Assembly: GCA_030431165.1 (NCBI GenBank)
Contig: JAUIJQ010000015.1
Span: forward strand, 1 to 15,422
Direction of reading: 5' to 3'
DNA length: 15,422 nt
From: Rhodothermia bacterium
Lineage (GTDB): Bacteria; Bacteroidota; Rhodothermia; Rhodothermales; JABDKH01
Notes under the pieces: generated by a model
Databases searched by the model: none
What the model was told of the DNA's origin: nothing
What the model saw: only the letters and a program-made list of their open reading frames with translations
Shown here: positions 1-7,232 of the stretch, piece after piece
Numbering within the stretch: position 1 is the first letter of the stretch
Layout of the letters: each line of letters starts with the position of its first letter
Made by a program: the position numbers and the translations under genes

Positions 1-422
1 ATGTATCTGGCGTGGAACGTTACGGTGCGCTCGAGTTCACGTCGTCCACTTCGGCGGTAGTCTACCCCGGCCTGGTCAACCTGCATTTCGACGGAAGCTG
101 CACGATGCCCGTCGCGTTCAGCGCGGGCCGCCTCGATGGATGATTCAATCCAGACTGTCTGGCCCGCCCCGAGGCGGGATGCGGCGAACGCTGTTGCCGC
201 GAACGCCACCTCGGGTGGAAAGACGACAGCAATAGCGTCTGAGACAGCCTGCCCCTGCAGGCAGTCGATGACGAACCGGCTGAGCAGTTCATCGTTGCGA
301 GCGACAGTATCGGATACGGTCGATTGTGCCCGTGCCTCGGACCCACGCGGGGTCGTAATCGTCGGGATGGCTGCCACAAGCGACAGTGCGAGCAGGACCG
401 TACGGGTTATGCGGCGGGACAT
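1..422 (-). CDS. Exported protein of unknown function, 3' end cut off by the window edge
   Basis: Reading the minus strand from an ATG at 422 gives about 140 codons with no stop before the window's left edge, so the C-terminus lies outside. The first 32 residues look like a classical signal peptide: a basic start (MSRRITR), a hydrophobic core (TVLLALSLVAAIPTI) and an A-R-A cleavage site before Gln33. The mature part seen so far is rich in Ala, Glu and Arg, has a single Cys near residue 57, and shows no membrane segment or motif I recognise. It starts 67 nt after the glutamate dehydrogenase stop, on the same strand, with its own TATATT box in the gap. I infer secretion to the periplasm or beyond and assign no function. 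Overlapping frames at this locus lack a comparable signal peptide. Confidence 0.7.
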   Translation of the reverse strand, partial: MSRRITRTVLLALSLVAAIPTITTPRGSEARAQSTVSDTVARNDELLSRFVIDCLQGQAVSDAIAVVFPPEVAFAATAFAASRLGAGQTVWIESSIEAARAERDGHRAASVEMQVDQAGVDYRRSGRRELERTVTFHARY

Positions 423-443
423 GTAGACTGGGTTCGAACGCCC

Positions 444-472
444 AATATAGCGCTCGCCAACCCGATCGTCGA
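444..472 (-). promoter_or_regulatory. Candidate promoter for the exported-protein gene
   Basis: On the minus strand a TATATT hexamer (444-449) lies 21 nt upstream of the ATG at 422. With a 17-nt spacer it is preceded by TCGACG (467-472), which matches 4 of 6 positions of the sigma-70 -35 consensus. The perfect palindrome GTTCGAAC (432-439) lies near the expected transcription start and could be an operator or chance. A 67-nt gap after a complete gene fits a separate transcription unit. Confidence 0.4.
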
Positions 473-489
473 CGCACACAGACCGTAGG

Positions 490-1797
490 TCAGGCGTAGA
501 TACCGCGCAGTTTCAGGGCACTGGCGACCTTGTCGACGGCGAGTACGTACGACGCGGCTCGCAGCGGTACGCCGTACTGCTCGCTGGCGTTGTACACGTT
601 GTCGAACGCCGTCTTCATCATTCGGTCGAGTCGCTTGTTTACGCGCTCAAGCGTCCAGAAGTACCCCTGACGATCCTGCACCCACTCGAAGTAGGAGACG
701 GTTACGCCGCCCGCATTTGCGAGGATGTCGGGCACGACAAGGACGCCGTTTTCATCCAGCACGCGGTCTGCGGCCGGTGTGGTCGGACCGTTGGCTCCTT
801 CGGCGATGATCTTGGCCTTGATGTCGGGTGCGTTAGCACTGGTAATCTGATCCTCTTTGGCCGCCGGTACCAGGACGTCTACGTCGAGCGTGAGCAGCTC
901 TTCGTTGCTTATTTCCTGCGCCTCGGGATATCCGGCCAGTGATCGCTTGTTGGCCTCGCTGTACCTGATCAGGTCTTCTACGTCGAAGCCGTTCTCATTG
1001 TAGTAGCCGCCGGTGACATCGCTGACCGCGACGATCTTGCAGCCCTTCTCGGCCAGCAGCTTCGCTGCGATCGAACCGACGTTTCCGAAGCCCTGCACGG
1101 CAACCGTGCTTTGCCCGGGTCGCATGCCGATCTTTTCCATGGCTGACAGCGTCACTGACATTACGCCGCGACCGGTTGCTTCCACACGGCCGAGCGATCC
1201 GCCGAGGATAATCGGCTTCCCGGTCACGACCGCGGTGGACGAGTTGCGCGTGTGCATGCTGTACGTGTCCACAATCCACGCCATGATCTGCGCGTTAGTG
1301 TTCATGTCGGGCGCCGGGATGTCTTTGTCGGGCCCGAATACGTCCAGCAGGTTGGCAGTGTAGCGTCGCGTCAGGCGTTCAAGTTCACCCGGGCTCATGT
1401 TGGCCGGATCACATACGACACCACCTTTTGCACCGCCAAAGGGGACGTTGACGATAGCACATTTCCAGGTCATCCACGCAGCGAGTGCCTTGACCTCGTT
1501 GACGTTTACGTCAGGTGCGTACCGGATCCCGCCTTTTGAGGGTCCGAGGATCTCGTTGTGGATGACGCGATACCCCTCGAAGAGTTTGATGCGGCCGTCG
1601 TCCATGACCACCGGAATGGCCGTGATGTGCACGCGCGCGGGCGTCACCAGGTATTCGTAAAATCCGGGGTCCAGTTCAAGGATCTTGGCGGCGATATCGA
1701 ATCGGTCGATCATCGCCTGAAAAGGATGCTCCGAATCACGGATCGGGGCCGGTTCCTTGTAAAGAGCCTTTTCGTAAACGTTCTGTTTGAAGGGCAT
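490..1797 (-). CDS. gdhA: Glutamate dehydrogenase (GLFV family)
   Basis: A complete 435-residue protein, the usual size for hexameric glutamate dehydrogenases that reversibly deaminate L-glutamate to 2-oxoglutarate and ammonia in the cytoplasm. The N-terminal substrate domain carries GPSKGGIRY (Lys88), TWKCA (Lys112) and the signature VPFGGAKGGV with the catalytic Lys124. Asp164 in the PAPDMNTN block is the expected proton-transfer aspartate. The C-terminal Rossmann domain has GFGNVG at 236-241, followed by VAVSD with Asp260. The N-terminus (EPAPIRDSEHPF) resembles Bacteroidota enzymes. The ATG at 1797 has no Shine-Dalgarno upstream; instead CACCTCCT abuts it. The gene is divergent from the RNA methyltransferase and next to a histidine-degradation operon whose product is glutamate, so a catabolic role is likely. 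Cofactor preference (NAD or NADP) cannot be settled by eye. Confidence 0.96.
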   Translation of the reverse strand: MPFKQNVYEKALYKEPAPIRDSEHPFQAMIDRFDIAAKILELDPGFYEYLVTPARVHITAIPVVMDDGRIKLFEGYRVIHNEILGPSKGGIRYAPDVNVNEVKALAAWMTWKCAIVNVPFGGAKGGVVCDPANMSPGELERLTRRYTANLLDVFGPDKDIPAPDMNTNAQIMAWIVDTYSMHTRNSSTAVVTGKPIILGGSLGRVEATGRGVMSVTLSAMEKIGMRPGQSTVAVQGFGNVGSIAAKLLAEKGCKIVAVSDVTGGYYNENGFDVEDLIRYSEANKRSLAGYPEAQEISNEELLTLDVDVLVPAAKEDQITSANAPDIKAKIIAEGANGPTTPAADRVLDENGVLVVPDILANAGGVTVSYFEWVQDRQGYFWTLERVNKRLDRMMKTAFDNVYNASEQYGVPLRAASYVLAVDKVASALKLRGIYA

Positions 1798-1962
1798 AGG
1801 AGGTGGGATTCTCTGGAAGCGCTACCGCGTCGTGAGAATCGACAGAATTTGTTCGATGCTAAATGGGATTCCGCGGCTTTCCGGCGAAGAGCGACAAAAA
1901 TACTGCGGTGACGTACTCTTGCGACATTCGCATGTACCGTTGTGGAAGAAGTTAGGGTTAAT
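1798..1962. other. Divergent intergenic region between gdhA and the RNA methyltransferase gene
   Basis: These 165 nt separate two outward-facing genes and should carry both promoters. I cannot pick strong ones. A weak plus-strand candidate is GCGACA (1891-1896), 17 nt, TACTCT (1914-1919). A short inverted repeat TGCGA-CAT-TCGCA lies at 1920-1932. The plus-strand AGGAGGTG at 1799-1806 looks like a ribosome binding site, but no plausible plus-strand gene starts just after it; seen from gdhA it is an anti-Shine-Dalgarno sequence. No hairpin followed by a T-run is visible. Confidence 0.4.
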
Positions 1963-2766
1963 ATGCCCGCCGAATCGGGTTTCGACACACCACCAGACCT
2001 CCCGGCCAAACGACAAAAGCTGATTGCTTCGCTGCACACCGCGAAGTATCGCCGTCGGCACGGGCTGGCACTCGTCGAAGGCGTGCGGTCAGTGATTGCA
2101 GCGCTCGAGGCAAAAGCCGCTCTCGAGGAGATTGTCTGCACACGAGCCGGACGGCAGGCGCTGGCGTCAGCGCACGCCCCGCCACATGTGCCGGTCTACG
2201 TCGTCGATGACCGGTCGATGAGCCGACTCACCCAGGTCGAAACACACCAGGGTGTCGTGGCGACAGTCCGCATAGGTGACAATGACCTGGTTGCGCTGCC
2301 CGACAAAGTCACACGCGCTGTCCTGCTGGACGGAGTTCAGGATCCGGGAAATGTCGGGACGGTCATCCGCTCAGCCGCGTGGTTCGGCGTTGACTGCGTC
2401 ATCGCCGGTGAGGGGACGGCGGACTTCTACAACCCCAAGACGCTGCGCTCGGGGATGGGCGGGCATTGGTCTGTTGCGCTGTTTCGGCATCCGGATCTGT
2501 CGCAGGTCGTGGATATGCTGAAGGAGGGCGGCTTTCTGGTGGCCGTAGCGCGGGCCGACGGCAGCGAACACGTTGATGCGACCCGTGAGCGGATCGCGCT
2601 TGTGCTCGGCAGCGAAGCGCACGGCGTTGCGGACAGAATCCAGCGCCGCGCTGACGCGGCCGTCGCTATTCCGTCGCCGCTCCGGGAGGGCCATCCCGGT
2701 GTTGATTCGCTGAATGTTGCCGTGGCCGCAGGAATCCTCATGGACCGACTGTTCGGCGGCCGCTAA
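1963..2766 (+). CDS. RNA 2'-O-methyltransferase, SpoU/TrmH (SPOUT) family
   Basis: A 267-residue protein expected to transfer a methyl group from S-adenosylmethionine to a ribose 2'-OH in tRNA or 23S rRNA. The N-terminal third (to about residue 100) fits the SpoU substrate-binding domain, including KYRRRHGLALVEGVRSV. The SPOUT domain follows with its three knot motifs in order: motif 1 LDGVQDPGNVGTVIRSA with the catalytic-type Arg, motif 2 LVLGSEAHGV, and motif 3 DSLNVAVAAGIL. The usually short link to motif 3 is stretched here (PSPLREGHPGV). I chose the ATG at 1963; an in-frame GTG at 1942 would add seven residues (MEEVRVN) that do not look like family sequence. The preceding TTAGGG is only a weak ribosome binding site. 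The RNA substrate cannot be read from sequence. It ends 71 nt before the alanine dehydrogenase ATG. Confidence 0.92.
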   Translation: MPAESGFDTPPDLPAKRQKLIASLHTAKYRRRHGLALVEGVRSVIAALEAKAALEEIVCTRAGRQALASAHAPPHVPVYVVDDRSMSRLTQVETHQGVVATVRIGDNDLVALPDKVTRAVLLDGVQDPGNVGTVIRSAAWFGVDCVIAGEGTADFYNPKTLRSGMGGHWSVALFRHPDLSQVVDMLKEGGFLVAVARADGSEHVDATRERIALVLGSEAHGVADRIQRRADAAVAIPSPLREGHPGVDSLNVAVAAGILMDRLFGGR

Positions 2767-2787
2767 ACCAGCCACACGGGCGCCCGC

Positions 2788-2808
2788 GATCGTGTATATT
2801 GCACGATC
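2788..2808. promoter_or_regulatory. 21-bp palindrome around a TATATT box, upstream of alanine dehydrogenase and the hut genes
   Basis: GATCGTG (2788-2794) and CACGATC (2802-2808) are perfect 7-bp inverted arms separated by TATATTG. The hexamer TATATT (2795-2800) resembles a -10 box and lies 37 nt before the ATG at 2838. Spacing and size suit a dimeric transcription factor covering the -10 region. No good -35 hexamer precedes it: with a 17-nt spacer the position reads CCACAC. Regulator identity is unknown. Confidence 0.5.
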
Positions 2809-2837
2809 ACGCCGATCCCACTTCTTACAGCCCATCT

Positions 2838-4058
2838 ATGGAACTCCCCTCCATCCAGGGCCTCTCGATCGAGGCCGGTGTACTCACCATGGAGAAGCGT
2901 GCGCCCGTGGGGGAGCGGCGCGCGGCACTCTCGATTGGTGTTCCGCGGGAGGTTTCGAACGAAGAGCGACGCGTGTCGCTTTCGCCAAGCGGCGTAGCCA
3001 CGCTTGTTGCCAATGGCCACCGCGTCGTCGTTGAGCACAATGCCGGACAGCAGGCGCACTTCGCTGACAACGAGTATTCGGAGGCCGGTGCAGAAATCGT
3101 CGATGACGCGGAATCCATCTACCAGCGATGCCAGCTCATCGTAAAAGTCGGGCCGCCCTCAACGGAGGAGCTTCCGTATCTGCGTGAACGGCAGGTGCTG
3201 ATTTCGGCGCTGCACCTTGGCGGGACCTCTGCTTCGTTCCTGAAGCGCCTGATGGACCTGGGTATCACCGGGATTGGCTACGAGTTTATCCGGGACTCTG
3301 ACGGGACGCTTCCCATCGTGCGCATGATGCACGAGATCATGGGTTCGATGGCGGTCCAGATCGCCGCCCGATATCTCGAAAGCGGCGAAGGCGGCAAAGG
3401 CGTAATGCTTGGTGGCATTTCGGGCGTACCGCCGTCCAACGTGGTCATCCTGGGCGCCGGCGTTGTGGGTGAGTGGGCCGCGCGCACCGCGCTTGGGTTC
3501 GGCGCGCACGTCGTTGTACTCGACACCGACCTTGGTGCGCTCAGGAAGCTTGAGCATTACCTCGATCGCGGTATCACAACCGCCATGGCAACCGACCAGT
3601 ACATCCGGTCGGCCGTGCTTTCAGCGGATGTGATTATCGGTGCGGCGATGTCGGCCGGTCAGCGCTCGCCCGTCCTTGTCACGGAGGAGATGGTCGCGGG
3701 CATGCGGCCGGGTGCGGTCATCGTGGATGCCATGATCGACCAGGGTGGCTGTGTTGAGACAAGCCGGCCAACGACGCATTCTCATCCGACATTCAGGGTG
3801 CACGACGTAATCCATTACTGCGTACCGAACATGCCGTCAAATGCCGCCCGCACGGCGACCTACTCGCTTTCCAACGTGCTCGTCCCGTACCTGCTTAGTA
3901 TTGGAGACGTGGCGTCAATAAACGACGCTCTTTGGAGCAACGTTGGCCTCCGCAGCGGTGCCTACGTTTACCGCCGGCACCTGACGAAGAAGAGCCTCGC
4001 GTCAATGTTCGGCATGCCGCATCGGGATATCGAACTGCTGATAGCATCCGGAATCTGA
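2838..4058 (+). CDS. ald: Alanine dehydrogenase
   Basis: A 406-residue enzyme predicted to convert L-alanine and NAD+ reversibly to pyruvate, ammonia and NADH in the cytoplasm. Residues matching the known active site are Arg45 (NEERRVSLSP), Lys103 (VKVGPP), His126 (ALHLGG) and Asp301 (IDQGG). The NAD domain contains GAGVVG at 206-211 with Asp229 after the second strand. The block HYCVPNMPS at 327-334 and DQGGC separate it from transhydrogenase alpha subunits. The roughly 30-residue N-terminal extension and the ending (YVYRRHLT...LLIASGI) match the longer Bacteroidota form, which supports the ATG at 2838 over one at 2889 or a TTG at 2799. There is no Shine-Dalgarno. Only three nucleotides separate its stop from hutU, so it probably leads the hut operon under the palindromic site upstream. 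Confidence 0.94.
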   Translation: MELPSIQGLSIEAGVLTMEKRAPVGERRAALSIGVPREVSNEERRVSLSPSGVATLVANGHRVVVEHNAGQQAHFADNEYSEAGAEIVDDAESIYQRCQLIVKVGPPSTEELPYLRERQVLISALHLGGTSASFLKRLMDLGITGIGYEFIRDSDGTLPIVRMMHEIMGSMAVQIAARYLESGEGGKGVMLGGISGVPPSNVVILGAGVVGEWAARTALGFGAHVVVLDTDLGALRKLEHYLDRGITTAMATDQYIRSAVLSADVIIGAAMSAGQRSPVLVTEEMVAGMRPGAVIVDAMIDQGGCVETSRPTTHSHPTFRVHDVIHYCVPNMPSNAARTATYSLSNVLVPYLLSIGDVASINDALWSNVGLRSGAYVYRRHLTKKSLASMFGMPHRDIELLIASGI

Positions 4059-4061
4059 TCC

Positions 4062-5726
4062 ATGTCGTCCGAAACCGCGCCGCCCGTTATTCGCGCCCCA
4101 CGTGGGCTGCAGCGCTCGTGCAAAGGTTGGCACCAGGAGGCCGCCCTGCGCATGCTCATGAACAACCTGGATCCGGATGTCGCCGAGGCACCCGAGGAGC
4201 TTATTGTGTACGGCGGCGGGGGAAAGGCCGCACGTAGCTGGGAGGCGTTCCACCGGATTGTTGCAACACTGCGGCGACTCGAAGATGACGAAACGCTGCT
4301 TGTCCAGAGCGGCAAGCCAGTTGGTGTGTTCAAGACCCACGACCAGGCGCCGCGCGTGCTTATCGCCAACGCTCACCTCGTCCCCCGTTGGGCAACGGCC
4401 AGCGAGTTCAGCCGGCTCGACGCGCTTGGCCTGACGATGTACGGGCAGATGACGGCCGGCTCGTGGATCTATATCGGTAGCCAGGGAATCCTCCAGGGCA
4501 CCTACGAAACGTTCGCTGAGTGCGCGCGTCGGGACTTCGGAGGCTCGCTCGAGCGCCGACTTGTTGTCACAGCCGGGCTTGGCGGAATGGGAGGTGCGCA
4601 GCCCCTTGCGGCGACGATGAACGGTGCGGTGTGCCTCGCGGTTGAAGTAGACCCGGAGCGCATTCGCCGCCGCGTTGACACCGGGTATTGCGACCGATCC
4701 TGCTCGGACCTTGACGAGGCACTCGCGTTGATCGACGATGCCCGATCCAAGGGCGAGGCGCTGTCTATAGCGCTCGAAGGAAACATCGCGGAGGTTCTAC
4801 CCGCGCTTGTCTCGCGCGACGTGGTACCCGACGTACTTACCGATCAGACCTCCGCGCACGATCTCGAACGAGGTTACATCCCGATCGGGCACAGCGTTGA
4901 TTCGGCCGCCGCATTCCGAAAGACAGATCCGGCCGGCTACGAATCAGCCGTGCTTGACGCCATGCAGATTCACGTTCGTGCGATGCTCGAGCTGAAGTCG
5001 CGTGGCGCGGTGACGTTCGACTACGGCAACAACCTTCGCGGACAGGTATCCGATCGTCGGGGAATGTCAGAGGCGTTCGACATTCCGGGGTTTGTACCGG
5101 AATTCATCCGGCCGCTTTTCTGTAAGGGCTCAGGGCCGTTCCGTTGGGCCGCGTTGTCGGGCGATCCCGACGACATTCGGGTCACCGACGAGGCGTTGCT
5201 GGAGACGTTTCCCGGCAAGGCACACCTGCACAGGTGGATCGCCAAAGCGAGGGAGAAGGTGCAGTTTCAGGGACTGCCGGCACGCATCTGCTGGCTTGAG
5301 TACGGGGAGCGCGCAGAGATGGGCGACCGCTTCAACTGGCTTGTCCAAACCGGGAGGGTCAAAGCACCAATCGTGATTGGTCGTGATCACCTTGATGCCG
5401 GGTCTGTTGCGTCGCCGAACCGTGAGACCGAGGGCATGAAGGACGGGTCGGATGCCATCGCCGATTGGCCTCTGCTCAACGCGATGCTGAATACGGCGTG
5501 TGGCGCGAGTTGGGTCTCGCTCCATCATGGCGGAGGCGTCGGCATTGGGTATAGTATCCACTCGGGGATGGTCGTGGTCGCCGACGGTACCGAACAGGGC
5601 GCCGCGCGTCTGCGCCGTGTGTTGACGGCAGACCCCGGGACGGGCGTTATGCGTCATGCTGACGCCGGATACGATGTTGCTATCGATACCGCACGCGAAC
5701 GGGGCGTGGACCTTCCGTCGATCTAG
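4062..5726 (+). CDS. hutU: Urocanate hydratase (urocanase)
   Basis: A complete 554-residue enzyme for the second step of histidine breakdown, hydrating urocanate to 4-imidazolone-5-propionate with tightly bound NAD+. The NAD-binding glycine-rich segment TAGLGGMGGAQP is at 170-181. The urocanase signature FQGLPARICW spans 402-411 with the catalytic cysteine at 410, the same number as in the Pseudomonas putida enzyme. The conserved blocks GRDHLDAGSVASPNRET and SLHHGGGVGIGYSIHSGM follow. One oddity is WLEYGER after the signature, where the family usually has WLGYGER (Glu413 for Gly). The ATG at 4062 lies three nucleotides after alanine dehydrogenase with no ribosome binding site, so translational coupling is likely. 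hutH begins two nucleotides after its stop. Confidence 0.98.
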   Translation: MSSETAPPVIRAPRGLQRSCKGWHQEAALRMLMNNLDPDVAEAPEELIVYGGGGKAARSWEAFHRIVATLRRLEDDETLLVQSGKPVGVFKTHDQAPRVLIANAHLVPRWATASEFSRLDALGLTMYGQMTAGSWIYIGSQGILQGTYETFAECARRDFGGSLERRLVVTAGLGGMGGAQPLAATMNGAVCLAVEVDPERIRRRVDTGYCDRSCSDLDEALALIDDARSKGEALSIALEGNIAEVLPALVSRDVVPDVLTDQTSAHDLERGYIPIGHSVDSAAAFRKTDPAGYESAVLDAMQIHVRAMLELKSRGAVTFDYGNNLRGQVSDRRGMSEAFDIPGFVPEFIRPLFCKGSGPFRWAALSGDPDDIRVTDEALLETFPGKAHLHRWIAKAREKVQFQGLPARICWLEYGERAEMGDRFNWLVQTGRVKAPIVIGRDHLDAGSVASPNRETEGMKDGSDAIADWPLLNAMLNTACGASWVSLHHGGGVGIGYSIHSGMVVVADGTEQGAARLRRVLTADPGTGVMRHADAGYDVAIDTARERGVDLPSI

Positions 5727-5728
5727 CC

Positions 5729-7231
5729 ATGGTACACATCCGCGTTGAATCGCTTTTCGCCGATCTGGCGCGGTCGGTCGACGAACTCGAACGGGACAAC
5801 AGTCGCGTTGCGGCCTCTCGCGCTGTTGTTGACGCAGCGCTTGGTGACGGGGCGTCCTACTACGGCATCAATACCGGCTTCGGGGCGCTTGCAGGTAAAC
5901 GGGTAGAGCCCGATCGGCTTGCGACCTTGCAGAAGAACCTGCTGCTGAGTCATGCCGTCGGGGTGGGCGAGCCGATTCCGAAGTCAATCGCGCGCCTGAT
6001 GGTACAACTCAAGATCCACGCACTTGGTCTTGGTTACTCGGGCGTCTCTCTTGAAACATTTGACCGGCTCGTGTCGCTTGCTCGGCTTGACCTCGTGCCG
6101 GTGATCCCGTCGCGCGGGAGTGTTGGCGCGTCGGGTGACCTGGCGCCGCTGGCGCACATGGCACTTCCGTTGATCGGATTTGGCTCATTCTGGAATGCTG
6201 AAGGTTCAGCAGCACTCCCCGTTGCGGATGTGTTGCGGCAACATGCGCTGGAACCCATTGACCTGCAGCCAAAAGACGGACTGTCGCTGATTAATGGGAC
6301 ACAGATGATGGCGGCGTACGGTGCCTATGTGCTGAACAAGGCACTGGACCTGCGACGACTCGCGGATGTCACAGCGGCGATGAGCCTCGAGGCGCTGCAG
6401 GGCAGCATCCGGCCGTTTGACGCCCGCATTCATGAAATTCGTCCGCACGCTGGCCAGCGTGCGGTTGCCGCCAACGTGCGCTCGATGTTGGTTGACAGCG
6501 AGATTCTGGAGTCGCATCGGCACTGCGGCAAGGTGCAGGATCCGTACTCGCTGCGTTGTGTCCCGCAGGTACACGGCGCATCGCGCGATGCGCTCGACTA
6601 TGCTGTCGGAGTGGTTGAGACGGAGATGAACGCGGTGACCGACAACCCGCTTGTCTTCGACGACGGGAGTATCATTTCGGGCGGCAATTTCCACGGACAG
6701 CCGCTTGCACTGGCGCTTGATTTTGCCGCCATTGCACTGGCCGAGCTTGCCAGCATCGCTGAACGCCGTATCTACCTGCTACTGGCCGGGCACGACGGAC
6801 TGCCCTCTCTGCTAATGCGCGAAACGGGGATCAACTCCGGATTCATGATTCCCCAGTACACCGCGGCGGCCTTGGTCTCGGAGAACAAAGTGCTCTGTCA
6901 TCCGGCAAGTGTTGATTCGATCCCGACAAGCCAGGGGCAGGAAGACCACGTCAGTATGGGTTCGGTCAGCGCGCTTAAACTTGCCCAGGTCTTTTCCAAC
7001 GTGCAGTCCGTTCTCGCAATCGAATTGATTACGGCAGCGCAGGCGCTCGACTACCGAACGCCGCTACGGCCCGGACGCGGTATCGAGATGGCGCACGAAG
7101 TGATCCGTTCGGTGATTCCGCATCGAGAACACGACTACTTCTTTCAGGAGGACCTGATTCCAGCCGTTGCGCTTGTACAGTCGGCGGGCGTCGTTGAGCG
7201 CTTGATTGCCGAAGGGCTTGAATTGGCCTGA
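5729..7231 (+). CDS. hutH: Histidine ammonia-lyase (histidase)
   Basis: A complete 500-residue enzyme for the first step of histidine catabolism, eliminating ammonia from L-histidine to give trans-urocanate. The Ala134-Ser135-Gly136 triad in GSVGASGDLAPLAH should cyclise to the MIO prosthetic group. The active-site Tyr45 sits in SYYGINTGFG. Further family blocks are TDNPLVF, GGNFHGQP and HPASVDSIPTSQGQEDHVSMG. These histidase blocks argue against a phenylalanine or tyrosine ammonia-lyase, as does the surrounding hut operon. The length is just below the common 505-515. Start ATG 5729 is two nucleotides after hutU with no Shine-Dalgarno. hutI begins one nucleotide after the stop. Confidence 0.98.
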   Translation: MVHIRVESLFADLARSVDELERDNSRVAASRAVVDAALGDGASYYGINTGFGALAGKRVEPDRLATLQKNLLLSHAVGVGEPIPKSIARLMVQLKIHALGLGYSGVSLETFDRLVSLARLDLVPVIPSRGSVGASGDLAPLAHMALPLIGFGSFWNAEGSAALPVADVLRQHALEPIDLQPKDGLSLINGTQMMAAYGAYVLNKALDLRRLADVTAAMSLEALQGSIRPFDARIHEIRPHAGQRAVAANVRSMLVDSEILESHRHCGKVQDPYSLRCVPQVHGASRDALDYAVGVVETEMNAVTDNPLVFDDGSIISGGNFHGQPLALALDFAAIALAELASIAERRIYLLLAGHDGLPSLLMRETGINSGFMIPQYTAAALVSENKVLCHPASVDSIPTSQGQEDHVSMGSVSALKLAQVFSNVQSVLAIELITAAQALDYRTPLRPGRGIEMAHEVIRSVIPHREHDYFFQEDLIPAVALVQSAGVVERLIAEGLELA

Positions 7232-7232
7232 T

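Noticed and set aside
136..426. Plus-strand open frame of 96 codons near the left edge
   Set aside because: It is antisense to the minus-strand reading with a signal peptide, has low-complexity Ala/Ser/Arg composition and shows no ribosome binding site.
2799..2837. TTG-initiated extension of alanine dehydrogenase
   Set aside because: It would begin inside the palindromic control site; the ATG at 2838 fits the Bacteroidota-type N-terminus.
5366..5381. Perfect inverted repeat ACCAAT-CGTG-ATTGGT
   Set aside because: It lies in the middle of hutU and encodes conserved residues (APIVIGRDH); codon constraints explain it better than an operator.
5130..5657. Minus-strand open frame of 175 codons within hutU
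   Set aside because: It is an antisense shadow of conserved urocanase sequence with no family resemblance.
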